A stretch of 64,000 nt of DNA from an uncultured Clostridia bacterium (GTDB lineage Bacteria; Bacillota; Clostridia; Lachnospirales; Anaerotignaceae). The position numbers and the translations under genes were made by a program. Location: assembly GCA_944383885.1 (NCBI GenBank), contig CALWRF010000038.1, forward strand, positions 124,001-188,000, given 5' to 3'. A model generated the notes under the pieces. The model was not told where the DNA came from. It made no database searches and saw nothing but the letters and a program-made list of their open reading frames with translations. Shown piece after piece: positions 18,228-28,218 of this stretch (positions are counted from its first letter, which is position 1; each line of letters opens with the position of its first letter).

Positions 18228-19343
18228 TCAAATAGTTGAGCGTTTTTTAAATACGCAAGGTTTTCCAACCTCGCCTGATACGTGTTTTCCATCGGAAACA
18301 GAAACTTGTTTATCAAGTATCGCGTTTTCAACAACACAATTATTGCCTATGTAGCAGCCTTCCATAAGTATTGAATTTTTAACTACAGAGTTTTCTCCAA
18401 TATATACTCTTCTAAATAGCACTGAACTTTCTATTTTACCGTTTATAATACTTCCGCCGCCTATAATGGTATTGGAAACATCGGCGCCTTCATTGTATTT
18501 AACAGGTGGTTCATCTTTAGGTTTTGTAAAAGTATACGGAAAATCTTTTGTAAATTCCCTGCGGATATCCTCTTTAAGGAAATCCATATTAGTATTGTAA
18601 TATTCCATTATACCGCCGCCTATGGATGACCAATATCCGTCAAACATAAAGGCTTTAATTACTAATTTGCGTCTGAATCTTACAATAATGTCTTTTACAA
18701 TATCAAATCTGCCTTCAGGAACAATTTCCTTAAGCAAATCTATAAGAAGCTTTCTTGATATAACATAAATACCTAATGAAGCAATATTTGTCTGCGGCTC
18801 AATAGGTTTTTCTTCAAACTCAATTATCCTTTTGTCATCATCTAACTGCATAATACCGAATTTAGTAAGATCCCTGTCATGCATTTCTTTGCAGACTACA
18901 GTAATATCTGCTTCTTGGTTTTTGTGATATTCAATAACCTTTCTGTAATCCATTTTATATATAGAATCCCCAGAGGCTATAACAACATAATTTTCGTTGC
19001 TTCGTTCAAGAAATGATATATTTTGGTAGATAGAATCGGCAGTCCCTCTGAACCAGAAAGAGTTCTCACTGCTCACATAAGGAGTAAATATATAAAGACC
19101 GCCCTGCTTTCTGCCAAAATCCCACCACTTTGAGCTTGAGAGATGATCGTGAAGTGAACGGGAATTGTATTGCGTAATTACTGCCACTTTTTTTATCATA
19201 GAATTGGACATATTGCTTAAAGGAAAATCTATAGCCCTGTAGCAGCTGCCAACAGGCATAGCTGAAGCTGCTCTTAAGCTTGTAAGCTCGCCGAGGCGTT
19301 TTTCATTATTTCCTCCGGCAAGAATAATACCTATAGCTTTCAT
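18228..19343 (-). CDS. glgD: Glucose-1-phosphate adenylyltransferase subunit GlgD
   Basis: The 371-residue non-catalytic or regulatory partner of GlgC found in Firmicutes. It has the nucleotidyltransferase fold ([11 protein letters not shown], then ALT-type [27 protein letters not shown]) followed by a left-handed beta-helix from about residue 290. The usual GSRL motif of catalytic GlgC reads NEKRLGEL, fitting a regulatory subunit. Its start overlaps the stop of glgC by 4 bp (ATGA), so the two are translationally coupled and should form the GlgCD heteromer that makes ADP-glucose for glycogen. No other glycogen gene is in the window. Confidence 0.93.
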   Translation of the reverse strand: MKAIGIILAGGNNEKRLGELTSLRAASAMPVGSCYRAIDFPLSNMSNSMIKKVAVITQYNSRSLHDHLSSSKWWDFGRKQGGLYIFTPYVSSENSFWFRGTADSIYQNISFLERSNENYVVIASGDSIYKMDYRKVIEYHKNQEADITVVCKEMHDRDLTKFGIMQLDDDKRIIEFEEKPIEPQTNIASLGIYVISRKLLIDLLKEIVPEGRFDIVKDIIVRFRRKLVIKAFMFDGYWSSIGGGIMEYYNTNMDFLKEDIRREFTKDFPYTFTKPKDEPPVKYNEGADVSNTIIGGGSIINGKIESSVLFRRVYIGENSVVKNSILMEGCYIGNNCVVENAILDKQVSVSDGKHVSGEVGKPCVFKKRSTI

Positions 19344-20623
19344 AAGTTTTCCTCCTCCATGATTATGGATTTTCCGCTTTCAAGTATCAGGTCTTTATAA
19401 TCAGCGGAAGAAGTTTTACCGTGTATAACACAATTTTTACCAATAGTAACGCCTTCTGGAACAAAAGAGTTTTCACCTATAACCGTAATGCCAGTATTGT
19501 AAATTTTAGGCTTAAGCTCATTAGGAATATTATCCCCCACTCCCATTTTTACATTTTTTTCAATAATGCAGCTTTCATCTATAATACATCTGTCTATTAC
19601 AGAGCCGCTTTTAATAACAGTTCCTTTCATAATAATAGAGTCTTTTACAAAAGCCCCTTGTTCAATAATTACATCAGGGCTTAAGACCGAGCTTTCAACA
19701 TCGCCGTAAATTTCACATCCGTCTGAAATTATAGACTTTTTAACATGTCCGGTTGGTGCTATATACTGCGGAGGCTGAATGTCACTATTAGTATAAATTT
19801 TCCAAAAATCCTCATATAGATTAAAAGAAGGCAGCGTCTTGATAAGCTCCATATTGGCTTGCCAGTAGCTTTCAATTGTTCCTACATCCTTCCAGTAATC
19901 TTTAAATCTCCAAGCGTATATATTTTCACCTTCTGCAAGCATCTTAGGTATAATATGCATTCCAAAATCGCTGTCAGGGTGTACCTTGTTGTCTTTAATA
20001 AGTGCTTCTCTAAGCTTGCTCCATGTGAAAATATAAATTCCCATTGATGCCAAATTACTTTTTGGATTAGCCGGTTTTTCCTCAAATTCATATATTCTGT
20101 CATCGTCTTTAGTGTTCATTATACCAAAACGGCTTGCTTCCTCAAAAGGCACTTCCAAAACAGCAATAGTAGCCGCGCAGTTGTTCCTTTTATGAAACTC
20201 AAGCATTCTGGAATAATCCATTTTATAGATATGGTCTCCGGATAAAACCAAAACATATTCAGGGTCGTTAGCATCTATGTATTCAATATTCTGGTATATT
20301 GCATTTGCAGTGCCCATAAACCATTCTCCGCTGTCATCGCCTGCTTTAACATGCGGAGCAAGTATTGTAACACCGCCGTTTCTGCGGTCAAGGTCCCACG
20401 CAAAACCAATACCGATATGCCTGTTAAGCCTTAATGGCTGGTACTGCGTAAGGACGCCCACATTATAAACTCCTGAATTTACGCAATTGCTGAGGGGAAA
20501 GTCTATTATTCTGTACATTCCCCCGAACGCTACTGCCGGTTTAGCAATCTTGTTTGTTAAAACACCAAGACGGCTGCCTTGTCCTCCGGCAAGAAGCATA
20601 GCAATCATTTCATTTTTGCTCAT
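19340..20623 (-). CDS. glgC: Glucose-1-phosphate adenylyltransferase, catalytic subunit
   Basis: Makes ADP-glucose from glucose-1-phosphate and ATP, the committed step of bacterial glycogen synthesis. The 427-residue protein has [15 protein letters not shown], then KPAVAFGG, the DHIYKMDY metal site, [12 protein letters not shown] and a C-terminal beta-helix. ATG 20623 (MSKNEMIAM) fits a GGGAGATGATGAT site; a longer start 13 codons upstream lacks a ribosome site. It is first of the glgC-glgD pair and overlaps glgD by 4 bp. The upstream region is AT-rich and shared with divergent murC. Confidence 0.95.
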   Translation of the reverse strand: MSKNEMIAMLLAGGQGSRLGVLTNKIAKPAVAFGGMYRIIDFPLSNCVNSGVYNVGVLTQYQPLRLNRHIGIGFAWDLDRRNGGVTILAPHVKAGDDSGEWFMGTANAIYQNIEYIDANDPEYVLVLSGDHIYKMDYSRMLEFHKRNNCAATIAVLEVPFEEASRFGIMNTKDDDRIYEFEEKPANPKSNLASMGIYIFTWSKLREALIKDNKVHPDSDFGMHIIPKMLAEGENIYAWRFKDYWKDVGTIESYWQANMELIKTLPSFNLYEDFWKIYTNSDIQPPQYIAPTGHVKKSIISDGCEIYGDVESSVLSPDVIIEQGAFVKDSIIMKGTVIKSGSVIDRCIIDESCIIEKNVKMGVGDNIPNELKPKIYNTGITVIGENSFVPEGVTIGKNCVIHGKTSSADYKDLILESGKSIIMEEENL

Positions 20624-21102
20624 ATCATCATCTCCCAACAGCGCCGAAAATTTCAGCAGCATTTTAAGCTCAATGCTTGTTTACATTTTATCATATTTTT
20701 TAATTATAATAAATAAAATTTTAAAACTTTAAGAAATAAAAATATTCAAAAATATACGCTTAATTTATTTTTTTAAACAGTCATTTTCAAACGATATGCA
20801 CAAAAAATTATTATAAAAATACACAATAGTCAATGTTTTACATAATTAAAGAGCTGTATTTATGTACTTTTATTAAAACAATGCATATTGTATTCATCGT
20901 TTATGCATTATGTAATTCTGCATAACTGTATAATAAAAATACCCCTGTTAAGCTTGTATAATTTAATTAATATTCCGTCTGGCAAATTATAGAACAAAAA
21001 AGCCGCATCACTTAAAATATTTGCCTTAAACTGTATAGACTTTCAAAAATTGGTGTAGTATACTTTAAAATTATAAAATATATGAATTGGGGCGTTCAGT
21101 AT
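20624..21102. other. Divergent intergenic region glgC/murC with murC promoter
   Basis: No gene or structured RNA recognised. A likely murC promoter is -35 TAGACT (21036-21041), 17 bp, -10 TATACT (21059-21064). The remainder is AT-rich with several TATAAT-like words facing both ways. Confidence 0.5.
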
Positions 21103-22485
21103 ATGAAACTTGATTTAAAAAACGGCATAAAAAGCGTTTATTTTATAGGCATAGGCGGCGTCAGCATGTCAGGTCTTGCACAGATACTTAATGAAGAAGG
21201 AATTGCTGTTTCCGGTTCTGACATGAAAGAATCCGATGCCACAAATAAACTTAAATCTCTTGGCATAAAAGTAAATATAGGTCATAAAGCCGAAAATATA
21301 ACAGACGGAACAGACCTTGTTGTATACACTGCCGCTGTAAAAGAAGATAATCCTGAGCTTTTGGAAGCTGAAAAAAAAGGTATTCTCTGTGTTGAAAGGG
21401 CTGTACTTTTGGGCAGTATAATGGATAACTACAGCAAATCAATAGCTGTTGCCGGAACGCATGGCAAAACAACAACTTCTTCCATGATTTCGGAAATTAT
21501 GCTTCAGGCTGGCAAAAACCCAACAATCACAATAGGCGGCAACCTTTCCACAATAGGCGGCAACATAAATGTAGGCTCAAATGAGTATTTTGTAGCTGAA
21601 GCCTGCGAGTATCACGACAGCTTTCTGCATTTCTACCCTTACACAGCGGTAATACTTAATGTGGAAGCGGAACATCTTGATTATTTTAAGGACATTAACC
21701 AAATCAGAAACTCATTCCATACATTTGCCTCAAACGTGCCTGAAAACGGCTATGTTGTTATAAATGCAGATGACGCCGGAAAAGACATAATAACAAAAGG
21801 GTTAAAATGCAGTGTAGTAACATTCGGGCTTAATAAGGAAACAGCCGACTGGTACCCTGAAAATATAAGCCGCTGCGGTAAAGGCGGCGCGCATTTTGAC
21901 GCATATTATAAGGGCAGCCTTATGGGTACAATTGAGCTTAATGTTCCTGGCGACCACAATATATTAAACGCTTTGGCAGCCTGCGCAGCTTCCGTATGCA
22001 CAGATGTTGATATGGAAAGCATTATTTCAGGACTTAAAAATTATACAGGCGTTGACAGGCGCTTCCAGTATAAAGGCAAGTTTAAAGGCGCATCTGTTGT
22101 TGACGACTATGCCCACCACCCTTCCGAAATAAAGGCAACTCTCGCAGCTGCCAAAAATATCAGGCACAACAGAATTATCTGCCTTTTCCAGCCGCACACG
22201 TATACAAGGGCATATACTCTCCTTTCGGATTTCGGCAAAGCTTTCTATAACGCTGATAAAGTCATACTTGCCGATATTTACGCGGCGCGTGAAAAAGATA
22301 CAGGTCTTATTAATTCACAAACGGTAACAGATGAAATAAATAAAAACAGCAATAATGCCGTATACGGCGGAAGCTTTGAAAATATTGAAAAAATGGTAAG
22401 ACAAGAGGCGCAGGAAGGTGATTTAATAATCACAATGGGCGCCGGTGATATTTACAAAATAGGCGAAAACCTTATAAAAAACTGA
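21103..22485 (+). CDS. murC: UDP-N-acetylmuramate--L-alanine ligase
   Basis: Adds the first L-alanine to UDP-MurNAc in peptidoglycan synthesis, using ATP in the cytoplasm. The 460-residue protein has the Rossmann-like start VYFIGIGGVSMSGLAQIL, the Mur ligase P-loop AGTHGKTTTSSM, ACEYHDSFLHF, and VDDYAHHPSEIKATL near residue 340. ATG 21103 is preferred: GGGGCG lies about 8 bases upstream, whereas the earlier in-frame ATG (7 codons up) has none. It is monocistronic, with a terminator right after. Confidence 0.95.
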   Translation: MKLDLKNGIKSVYFIGIGGVSMSGLAQILNEEGIAVSGSDMKESDATNKLKSLGIKVNIGHKAENITDGTDLVVYTAAVKEDNPELLEAEKKGILCVERAVLLGSIMDNYSKSIAVAGTHGKTTTSSMISEIMLQAGKNPTITIGGNLSTIGGNINVGSNEYFVAEACEYHDSFLHFYPYTAVILNVEAEHLDYFKDINQIRNSFHTFASNVPENGYVVINADDAGKDIITKGLKCSVVTFGLNKETADWYPENISRCGKGGAHFDAYYKGSLMGTIELNVPGDHNILNALAACAASVCTDVDMESIISGLKNYTGVDRRFQYKGKFKGASVVDDYAHHPSEIKATLAAAKNIRHNRIICLFQPHTYTRAYTLLSDFGKAFYNADKVILADIYAAREKDTGLINSQTVTDEINKNSNNAVYGGSFENIEKMVRQEAQEGDLIITMGAGDIYKIGENLIKN

Positions 22486-22493
22486 TTTAGCGC

Positions 22494-22528
22494 AAAAGCC
22501 TTAATTCTTATGGAAATTTAAGGCTTTT
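22494..22528 (+). terminator. Terminator after murC
   Basis: AAAAGCCTTAA (22494-22504) pairs with TTAAGGCTTTT (22518-22528), followed by more T. Perfect 11-bp stem. Confidence 0.88.
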
Positions 22529-22603
22529 TTGTATTATTGAAAAAATTTTCGTATTATTATATAATTTTAATCAAAAACAAATCCCATTGGGGAGGAATAT
22601 AAA

Positions 22604-23431
22604 TTGAACCGACAAAAAAAACTTTATACAATAGGCGATATTTCAGAAATATGCGGAGTACCTGTAAAAACACTGCGGTATTACGACGAAATAAAGCTCC
22701 TTGTACCTGAAAAACGCGACTCTGATACCAATTACAGGTATTATACCGAAGACCAGATGCTTACTCTGCATAATATAAGGAAGCTTAAAAATTACGGTTT
22801 TTCCCTTGACGAAGTACACACGCTTGTCTATGAAAGTGATATAAATACTTTAAAAGAAAGCCTGAGCATAAGGTTAAAGGATATACATGAAAAAATAATG
22901 TCGCTTCAAGATTTATATAATGAAATTGAAACATCAATAGGAAAAATAGAGCTTCAAAATACTAAATTTGGGGAACCTGAAATAGAGTACTTTAAGGAAA
23001 AAGGCGTTATATATACAAAGCGCACCGAAACAAATTTCAAAAGTGATGTAATACCTGTGTGCCGGTGGTTTGAAATATTTGAGCTCGTGCGCAAAAACCG
23101 GCTTAAAACCGAAAGCTCCATAATGGCTACATACCATAATCCGCCTTTGGACCAGTTTCTTAAAACCGACTGTGAATTAGAAATCAGCATCGCCGTAAAA
23201 GATGAACTTCCGTTTCCGTTTTATAAAAAGGTACCGGCATTTAGAGCAGTTACAGCTATACATAGGGGAACAATATCAAATGTAATAAATACTTACGTAA
23301 AAACAATAAAATGGCTTAATACAAATAAGCTTGAAATTTCAGGTCCTATTACAGAAGAGTTTCTCATGTCGCCTGCCGATGTAAAAAACGAGAACGAGTT
23401 TTTAACTAAAATAATTATACCAATTAAATAA
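22604..23431 (+). CDS. MerR family regulator with GyrI-like effector domain
   Basis: A 275-residue one-component regulator. The N-terminal MerR winged-helix domain shows YTIGDISEICGVPVKTLRYYDEI and NYRYYTEDQ. A coiled-coil dimer helix follows at about 75-115, then a C-terminal GyrI-like/BltR-type ligand pocket, as in multidrug sensors. It starts with TTG at 22604 behind GGGGAGGAATATAAA. A terminator (23457-23488) separates it from the ABC operon about 165 bp downstream; that operon is a natural candidate target, since BltR-type regulators often sit next to the exporter they control (inference). Confidence 0.9.
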   Translation: MNRQKKLYTIGDISEICGVPVKTLRYYDEIKLLVPEKRDSDTNYRYYTEDQMLTLHNIRKLKNYGFSLDEVHTLVYESDINTLKESLSIRLKDIHEKIMSLQDLYNEIETSIGKIELQNTKFGEPEIEYFKEKGVIYTKRTETNFKSDVIPVCRWFEIFELVRKNRLKTESSIMATYHNPPLDQFLKTDCELEISIAVKDELPFPFYKKVPAFRAVTAIHRGTISNVINTYVKTIKWLNTNKLEISGPITEEFLMSPADVKNENEFLTKIIIPIK

Positions 23432-23456
23432 AAACATACATAAAAATACATACTTA

Positions 23457-23488
23457 AACGGCTTTATATATATAAATGCCGTTTTTTT
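23457..23488 (+). terminator. Terminator after merR-type gene
   Basis: AACGGC (23457-23462), AT-rich loop able to pair with itself, GCCGTT (23478-23483), then T-run and GC. Good intrinsic terminator. Confidence 0.82.
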
Positions 23489-23596
23489 TGCATAATATTC
23501 CATAAAGCAGGCAATTGTTTACAAAATATACATTGAAGTAAGTTAAATAATCTGCTATCATTCATAGATAAACAATCTGTTAAGGAGGCTGGCATA

Positions 23597-24550
23597 TTGA
23601 TTGAAGTAAAAAATCTTTCAAAAATATACGGCACATTTCATGCTGTAGACAATCTAAGCTTTAAAATAGAGCGGAACTGCGTATTTGGTTTTTTAGGACC
23701 TAACGGTGCCGGCAAAAGCACTACAATGAATATGATAACCGGCTGTTTGGCTCCTACAAAAGGCGAAATAATAATTAACGGCATTGATATGTCACTTAAA
23801 CCGGAGGAAGCCAAAAAAAATATAGGCTATCTTCCTGAAATACCGCCTGTGTATGATGACTTTACGCCACTTGAATATCTGCGTTTTGTAGGCAGCGCCA
23901 AAAAAATCCCAAAAAAAGAACTGCAAAAAAACATAGATTATGTAATGGAAAAAACAAACATAACCGTTATGAAAAACAGGCTTATCAAAAACCTCTCAAA
24001 AGGCTACAGGCAGAGGGTTGGCATAGCGCAGGCAATACTCGGCAATCCGCCTGTTATAATTTTAGACGAGCCTACAGTCGGTCTTGACCCGGAACAGATT
24101 ATAGAAATCCGCAGCTTAATTAAAGAGCTTGGCAAAAACCATATCGTAATTTTAAGCAGCCATATACTTTCGGAAATAAGCGCTGTATGCAATAATATAA
24201 TGATTATATCCCACGGCAGATTAGTTGTTCTTGATACGGCGGAAAACCTTATAGGAAACGAAAAAACAGAAAAAACAGCTGAGCTTGAGGCAAAAGGCGA
24301 AAGAGAAAAAATACTTGAAATACTTAAAAATACAGACGGTGTAACATCAGCCTTTTGGGATAAAGAAAAAGAAAATACATACATTTTTAAGTTTATGCCT
24401 CAAAACGACCCTCGTGAAAAATTATTTTATTCTTTCAGCAGGGCACAGTGCCCTGTTATATCAATGTTTATTAAAAAAAGTTCTCTTGAGGAAATTTTCC
24501 TTGAAATTATACAGGAAAGTGAAAATACCAAGACAGGAGGCGAAAATTAA
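23597..24550 (+). CDS. ABC transporter ATP-binding protein (GldA/CcmA-like)
   Basis: The 317-residue ATPase of a four-gene ABC system. Walker A is GPNGAGKST (34-42), the Q-loop region GYLPEIPPVYDD, the signature LSKGYRQRVGIA, and Walker B VIILDEPTVGLDP. A 90-residue C-terminal extension (after about 225) resembles GldA-type subunits. The start is TTG 23597 behind AAGGAGGCTGGCATA. It overlaps the permease start by one base. With the GldG-like and DUF4340 proteins it resembles the clostridial systems related to gliding-motility GldAFG, whose export substrate is unknown. Confidence 0.92.
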   Translation: MIEVKNLSKIYGTFHAVDNLSFKIERNCVFGFLGPNGAGKSTTMNMITGCLAPTKGEIIINGIDMSLKPEEAKKNIGYLPEIPPVYDDFTPLEYLRFVGSAKKIPKKELQKNIDYVMEKTNITVMKNRLIKNLSKGYRQRVGIAQAILGNPPVIILDEPTVGLDPEQIIEIRSLIKELGKNHIVILSSHILSEISAVCNNIMIISHGRLVVLDTAENLIGNEKTEKTAELEAKGEREKILEILKNTDGVTSAFWDKEKENTYIFKFMPQNDPREKLFYSFSRAQCPVISMFIKKSSLEEIFLEIIQESENTKTGGEN

Positions 24551-25413
24551 TGCTTTCGGTTTACAAAAAAGAACTGCGGCTTTATTTTGTAACGGCTACA
24601 GGATATGTCTTTCTTGCTTTTATGCTCCTAAGCGCCGGAATTTTTACAAGCCTTATAAATTTTGTCTACTACTCAGCCGCATTTGAATATGTAGTAAAAG
24701 ACATGTGCTTTGTACTTCTTATTGCAATACCTCTTCTTACAATGCGTGTTTTTTCAGATGAAAAGAAGCAGAAAACAGACAAGCTTCTTTCTTTGCTGCC
24801 TATAGATGTGAAAAGCATTGTTTTAGGCAAATTTTTGGCTTTGTGCACCATAACATTAATACCGGCTGTTATAATGTGCGCCTACCCTTTTATAATATCT
24901 TCTTATGGCGTAGTAAATTTAAAGACAGCTTTCAGCTGCATATTTGCCTTTTTCCTTCTGGAATGCACACTTTGCTCAATAGGCATGTTTACATCGTCCC
25001 TTACTGAAAACCAGATAATAGCGGCTATACTCTGCTTCGGCATACTTCTTTTATGCTATATGATACCAACTATTGCCGAAAACATATCCTCCGCTTCCAG
25101 CTTTACATTCAGGGCTTTTACAGTATGCGCAGCGGCAGTGTGCGCAATAGTATTTATAGCCTGCAAAAAATGGCTTATAACATTAATAGCAGCATGTATT
25201 ATGGAAATACCGCTTTTAGTAATATATTTTAAATATAATGAGCTTTTAGTCGGAAAATTCGCTTCTTTTTCCCAGTGGTTTGCCATATTCGGCAAAATAG
25301 ACTCATTTACAAACGGTGTTTTTGACATAACAGCAATAGTGTACTTTGTTACAGTTACGCTTCTTTTTATTTGTTTTACAATTCAGTCTGAAAACAGAAG
25401 GAGGTGGCGCTGA
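24550..25413 (+). CDS. ABC-2 type permease (GldF-like)
   Basis: A 287-residue membrane subunit with six predicted helices. It starts MLSVYKKELRLYFVTATGYVF and has the conserved LLTMRVFSDEKKQKTDKLLS loop after helix 2, typical of GldF/NosY-like ABC-2 permeases. The TM region covers residues 15-275. It overlaps the ATPase stop by one base upstream and the GldG-like start by one base downstream (TGATG), giving strong coupling. It would form the membrane channel of the system. Confidence 0.9.
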   Translation: MLSVYKKELRLYFVTATGYVFLAFMLLSAGIFTSLINFVYYSAAFEYVVKDMCFVLLIAIPLLTMRVFSDEKKQKTDKLLSLLPIDVKSIVLGKFLALCTITLIPAVIMCAYPFIISSYGVVNLKTAFSCIFAFFLLECTLCSIGMFTSSLTENQIIAAILCFGILLLCYMIPTIAENISSASSFTFRAFTVCAAAVCAIVFIACKKWLITLIAACIMEIPLLVIYFKYNELLVGKFASFSQWFAIFGKIDSFTNGVFDITAIVYFVTVTLLFICFTIQSENRRRWR

Positions 25414-26801
25414 TGGATACAAATAACAGCCAAAAGCCTCAAAAAACAGTATCCCAAAGAAGTATTGGAATAATAATTTGCGCCCTTTGCTTTACTCTTA
25501 CAGTAGGCATTAATCTTTTGGTAAATGAGCTGCCTGTAGAAATTACAAAACTTGATACAACAGAAATAGGGCTTCATACACTTTCCGACAACACAAAAGA
25601 ACTTCTTAACTCAATAACAGAAGATATAGACATTTACAGAGTATGCCAGAGCGGAAAAGAAGACGCTACGCTTACTGATATGCTCGAAAGATACGCTTCT
25701 TTATGCCCGTATCTTCATATAAGCACCATAGACCCTGCCGCCTACCCTAATTTTGAGCAGCAGTATACCGATGAAAGTTTAAGCAATAACAGCATAATAG
25801 TGTCTTCGGCAAAACGCAGCCAGATAATAGATTATGCCAATATAGCAACTTATACGGCATTTAACGGAGAGGATTACCTTACAAGCGCCATTAAATACGT
25901 TACAAGCGAAAGCCTGCCTGCACTTTATGCCCTTGAAGGTCATGGGGAAAAGCAGGCTGATGACTCACTTTCAGCCGCATTTAATAAAGCCGGAATTGAG
26001 CTTAAAAGCCTTAACCTTCTTTCAGCAGGCGCAATACCGGAAGATACAGAATGCATATTTATATATGCCCCTGAAACTGACTTAACTTCTCAGGAAGCAG
26101 CCCAGCTGACAGAATATCTGGCAAACAACGGAAAAATGCTCTTAATAACGGATTATAACTCTTCTGAGCTTCCTAACCTTATGTCTGTTATGAAAGAATA
26201 CGGCGTTTCAACAATAGACGGTGTTGTAATGGAAGGCGCAGCCGACAGATGTTTAAGCGGATATCCTTATTATATACTGCCTTACGCCAGTGATAAAAGC
26301 GATATTACAAAGCAGTTTAACAATAACAGCTCTTTTGTTTTAATGCCGCTTGCCCAGGCTGTAGTTAAAAATTCCGATATAAGAGATACAGTAGAAATTA
26401 CAGACCTTCTTACAACATCTGATTTGGCATATATAATACAGGACAGCTCATACGAAAAAGTTGAAGATGTGCCGAATGGTCCTTATTCCCTTGCCGTATC
26501 AATAGAAGAAAAATACGACAGCAACGATACAAAAATAGTATGGATTACAAACAGCGAGTTTATAACATCTGCTTCAGACCAAATGGTAGGCGGAGCAAAC
26601 TCACAATTTTTAACATCAGCTGTTAATTACCTTTGCGGCAGGGATATATCTTCCTCAGTAACAGGCAAGTCAATTTCATTAGGCACTCTTATAGTTACAA
26701 CTTCTCAAAGCAGAATGTGGAAAATAATACTTACAGGCGCACTTCCTGCCATAGCCGCCGTATGCGGAGTAGTTGTATGGTACAGAAGGAGGAACCGCTG
26801 A
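25413..26801 (+). CDS. GldG family ABC auxiliary protein
   Basis: A 462-residue protein: one N-terminal TM helix (about 18-40), a large extracytoplasmic domain of the ABC_transp_aux (GldG) type with TTEIGLHTLSDNTKELLNSI and EGHGEKQADDSLS, and a final TM helix at 435-457 ending in RRRNR. The start is ATG 25413 behind GGAGGTGGCGC, not the upstream GTG. It overlaps both neighbours by one base. In gliding bacteria GldG helps the GldAF transporter; here it probably senses or shapes substrate outside the membrane. Confidence 0.88.
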   Translation: MDTNNSQKPQKTVSQRSIGIIICALCFTLTVGINLLVNELPVEITKLDTTEIGLHTLSDNTKELLNSITEDIDIYRVCQSGKEDATLTDMLERYASLCPYLHISTIDPAAYPNFEQQYTDESLSNNSIIVSSAKRSQIIDYANIATYTAFNGEDYLTSAIKYVTSESLPALYALEGHGEKQADDSLSAAFNKAGIELKSLNLLSAGAIPEDTECIFIYAPETDLTSQEAAQLTEYLANNGKMLLITDYNSSELPNLMSVMKEYGVSTIDGVVMEGAADRCLSGYPYYILPYASDKSDITKQFNNNSSFVLMPLAQAVVKNSDIRDTVEITDLLTTSDLAYIIQDSSYEKVEDVPNGPYSLAVSIEEKYDSNDTKIVWITNSEFITSASDQMVGGANSQFLTSAVNYLCGRDISSSVTGKSISLGTLIVTTSQSRMWKIILTGALPAIAAVCGVVVWYRRRNR

Positions 26802-28174
26802 TGAATAATAAGGGCATTAAAATAATTACAGTGCTTGTTGTTTTAAACATAGTTGTATTCGGCGCATTCGGTATTTTAAGGCGCCAGAACAATATAGCCG
26901 CCAGCGCAGACACAAATATATATGTTTCGGAAAAAACAACAGGCGATATTGTATCCATAAACTGCCAAAATGACAGCATGCCTTTTGAATTTGATTTAAA
27001 AGGCAGCTCCTGGGTACTTGCTTCAGATGAAACATTCCCTGTAAGTACCGAGGCAGTAAATGAATTTTTGGAAAAAGCCAATAACCTTATAGCGGCAAGG
27101 CTTGTTTCTTCCGACGGGGACTATGAAAGATTCGGTCTTAATTCGCCTCAGCAGACTATAGCGCTTACAGATTCATCAGGAGTAAGCGTTACATATTTAA
27201 TAGGCAGCTATAATGAGAATATCGAGCGTTATTACGCCTGTGAAAAAGACAGCAGTAATATTTACATTATAAATAAATCAGTAGGCGACGTGCTTGTTCA
27301 GGACCTTTATTCTTATGCCGCATCTTATGACCTTTCGGAGTTTTCAAAGGCTTCGCTTACAGATTTTGAATGTATATCGCCTGAGAGCACAGTTTCAGTA
27401 TTTAAAGCTGAAAAAGACGACAATAACCCTATGGGCAGCAGTTCAATATGGCGTTTTTCACAGCCTTTTAACAGCAATACGTTTGTTGATGCCAATAAAG
27501 TAGACGCTCTTATTTCAAGGCTTAAAACAGCCGCTGCGAGCAAGTGCGTTTCATATTCGCCTGATAAAGACACTATTGAAAACTACGGTCTTGCAAATCC
27601 GCAGTATTCAATTAAAGTAAACTATACGTCTGACAGCGCAGGAGAGAAAGAAGCCGTTTTGTATTTAGGCAAAGAAAACGAGGACGGCTCAATTTACATT
27701 ATGTTTGAAGGCGCCAGCACAATAGGTCTTTTAGATGCCGAAACAGCTTCATCTCTTAAAGAGTATTTTGACTGCTATAAATATGTGCCTCAGTCAATCT
27801 GCGCGGTTAAAAAAGACAGGGTTGATACAATGACAGTTGCCGCAAACGGCATAACATATAATTTCGCATTTACAGATAACGGCTATACGCTTAACGGCTC
27901 TCCTTGTTCGGAAGAAAGCTTTGAAGCATTTTATAATAAACTTTCCGGCATTGTAAGCAATACCCACAGCGGCGAGGCTGAACAGACAGCAGCCGGTGAA
28001 AACAGCTTTATAATAACATATCACTTTAAAGACACATCTTACAGTGATGTAACAGCCGTTTATACACCTTATGACGATAATTATTACACAGCTTCCTGCG
28101 GACAGCTGAGCGGAAGGCTTGTAAACAAGCGTTCTGTTGAAAGCGTTTTAAGCCTTCTTGAAGCAGTTGAATAA
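26801..28174 (+). CDS. DUF4340 extracytoplasmic protein of GldG-type ABC locus
   Basis: A 457-residue protein with an N-terminal TM/signal anchor (about 7-26) and a long beta-rich extracytoplasmic region. DUF4340-like repeats are seen as YERFGLNSPQQTIAL and IENYGLANPQYSIKV, each followed by a Val/Ile-rich strand. The start is ATG 26801 behind AGGAGGAACCGCTG; an open frame reaching further upstream is not the start. DUF4340 proteins regularly follow GldG homologues, and the one-base overlap here confirms the pairing. Function unknown. Confidence 0.88.
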   Translation: MNNKGIKIITVLVVLNIVVFGAFGILRRQNNIAASADTNIYVSEKTTGDIVSINCQNDSMPFEFDLKGSSWVLASDETFPVSTEAVNEFLEKANNLIAARLVSSDGDYERFGLNSPQQTIALTDSSGVSVTYLIGSYNENIERYYACEKDSSNIYIINKSVGDVLVQDLYSYAASYDLSEFSKASLTDFECISPESTVSVFKAEKDDNNPMGSSSIWRFSQPFNSNTFVDANKVDALISRLKTAAASKCVSYSPDKDTIENYGLANPQYSIKVNYTSDSAGEKEAVLYLGKENEDGSIYIMFEGASTIGLLDAETASSLKEYFDCYKYVPQSICAVKKDRVDTMTVAANGITYNFAFTDNGYTLNGSPCSEESFEAFYNKLSGIVSNTHSGEAEQTAAGENSFIITYHFKDTSYSDVTAVYTPYDDNYYTASCGQLSGRLVNKRSVESVLSLLEAVE

Positions 28175-28185
28175 AACAATACATA

Positions 28186-28215
28186 AAAACAGCGTCTTAA
28201 ATAAGACGCTGTTTT
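28186..28215. terminator. Bidirectional terminator after DUF4340 gene
   Basis: AAAACAGCGTCTTA (28186-28199) pairs with TAAGACGCTGTTTT (28202-28215), followed by GTTTT. The genes on both sides converge here. Confidence 0.9.
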
Positions 28216-28218
28216 GTT

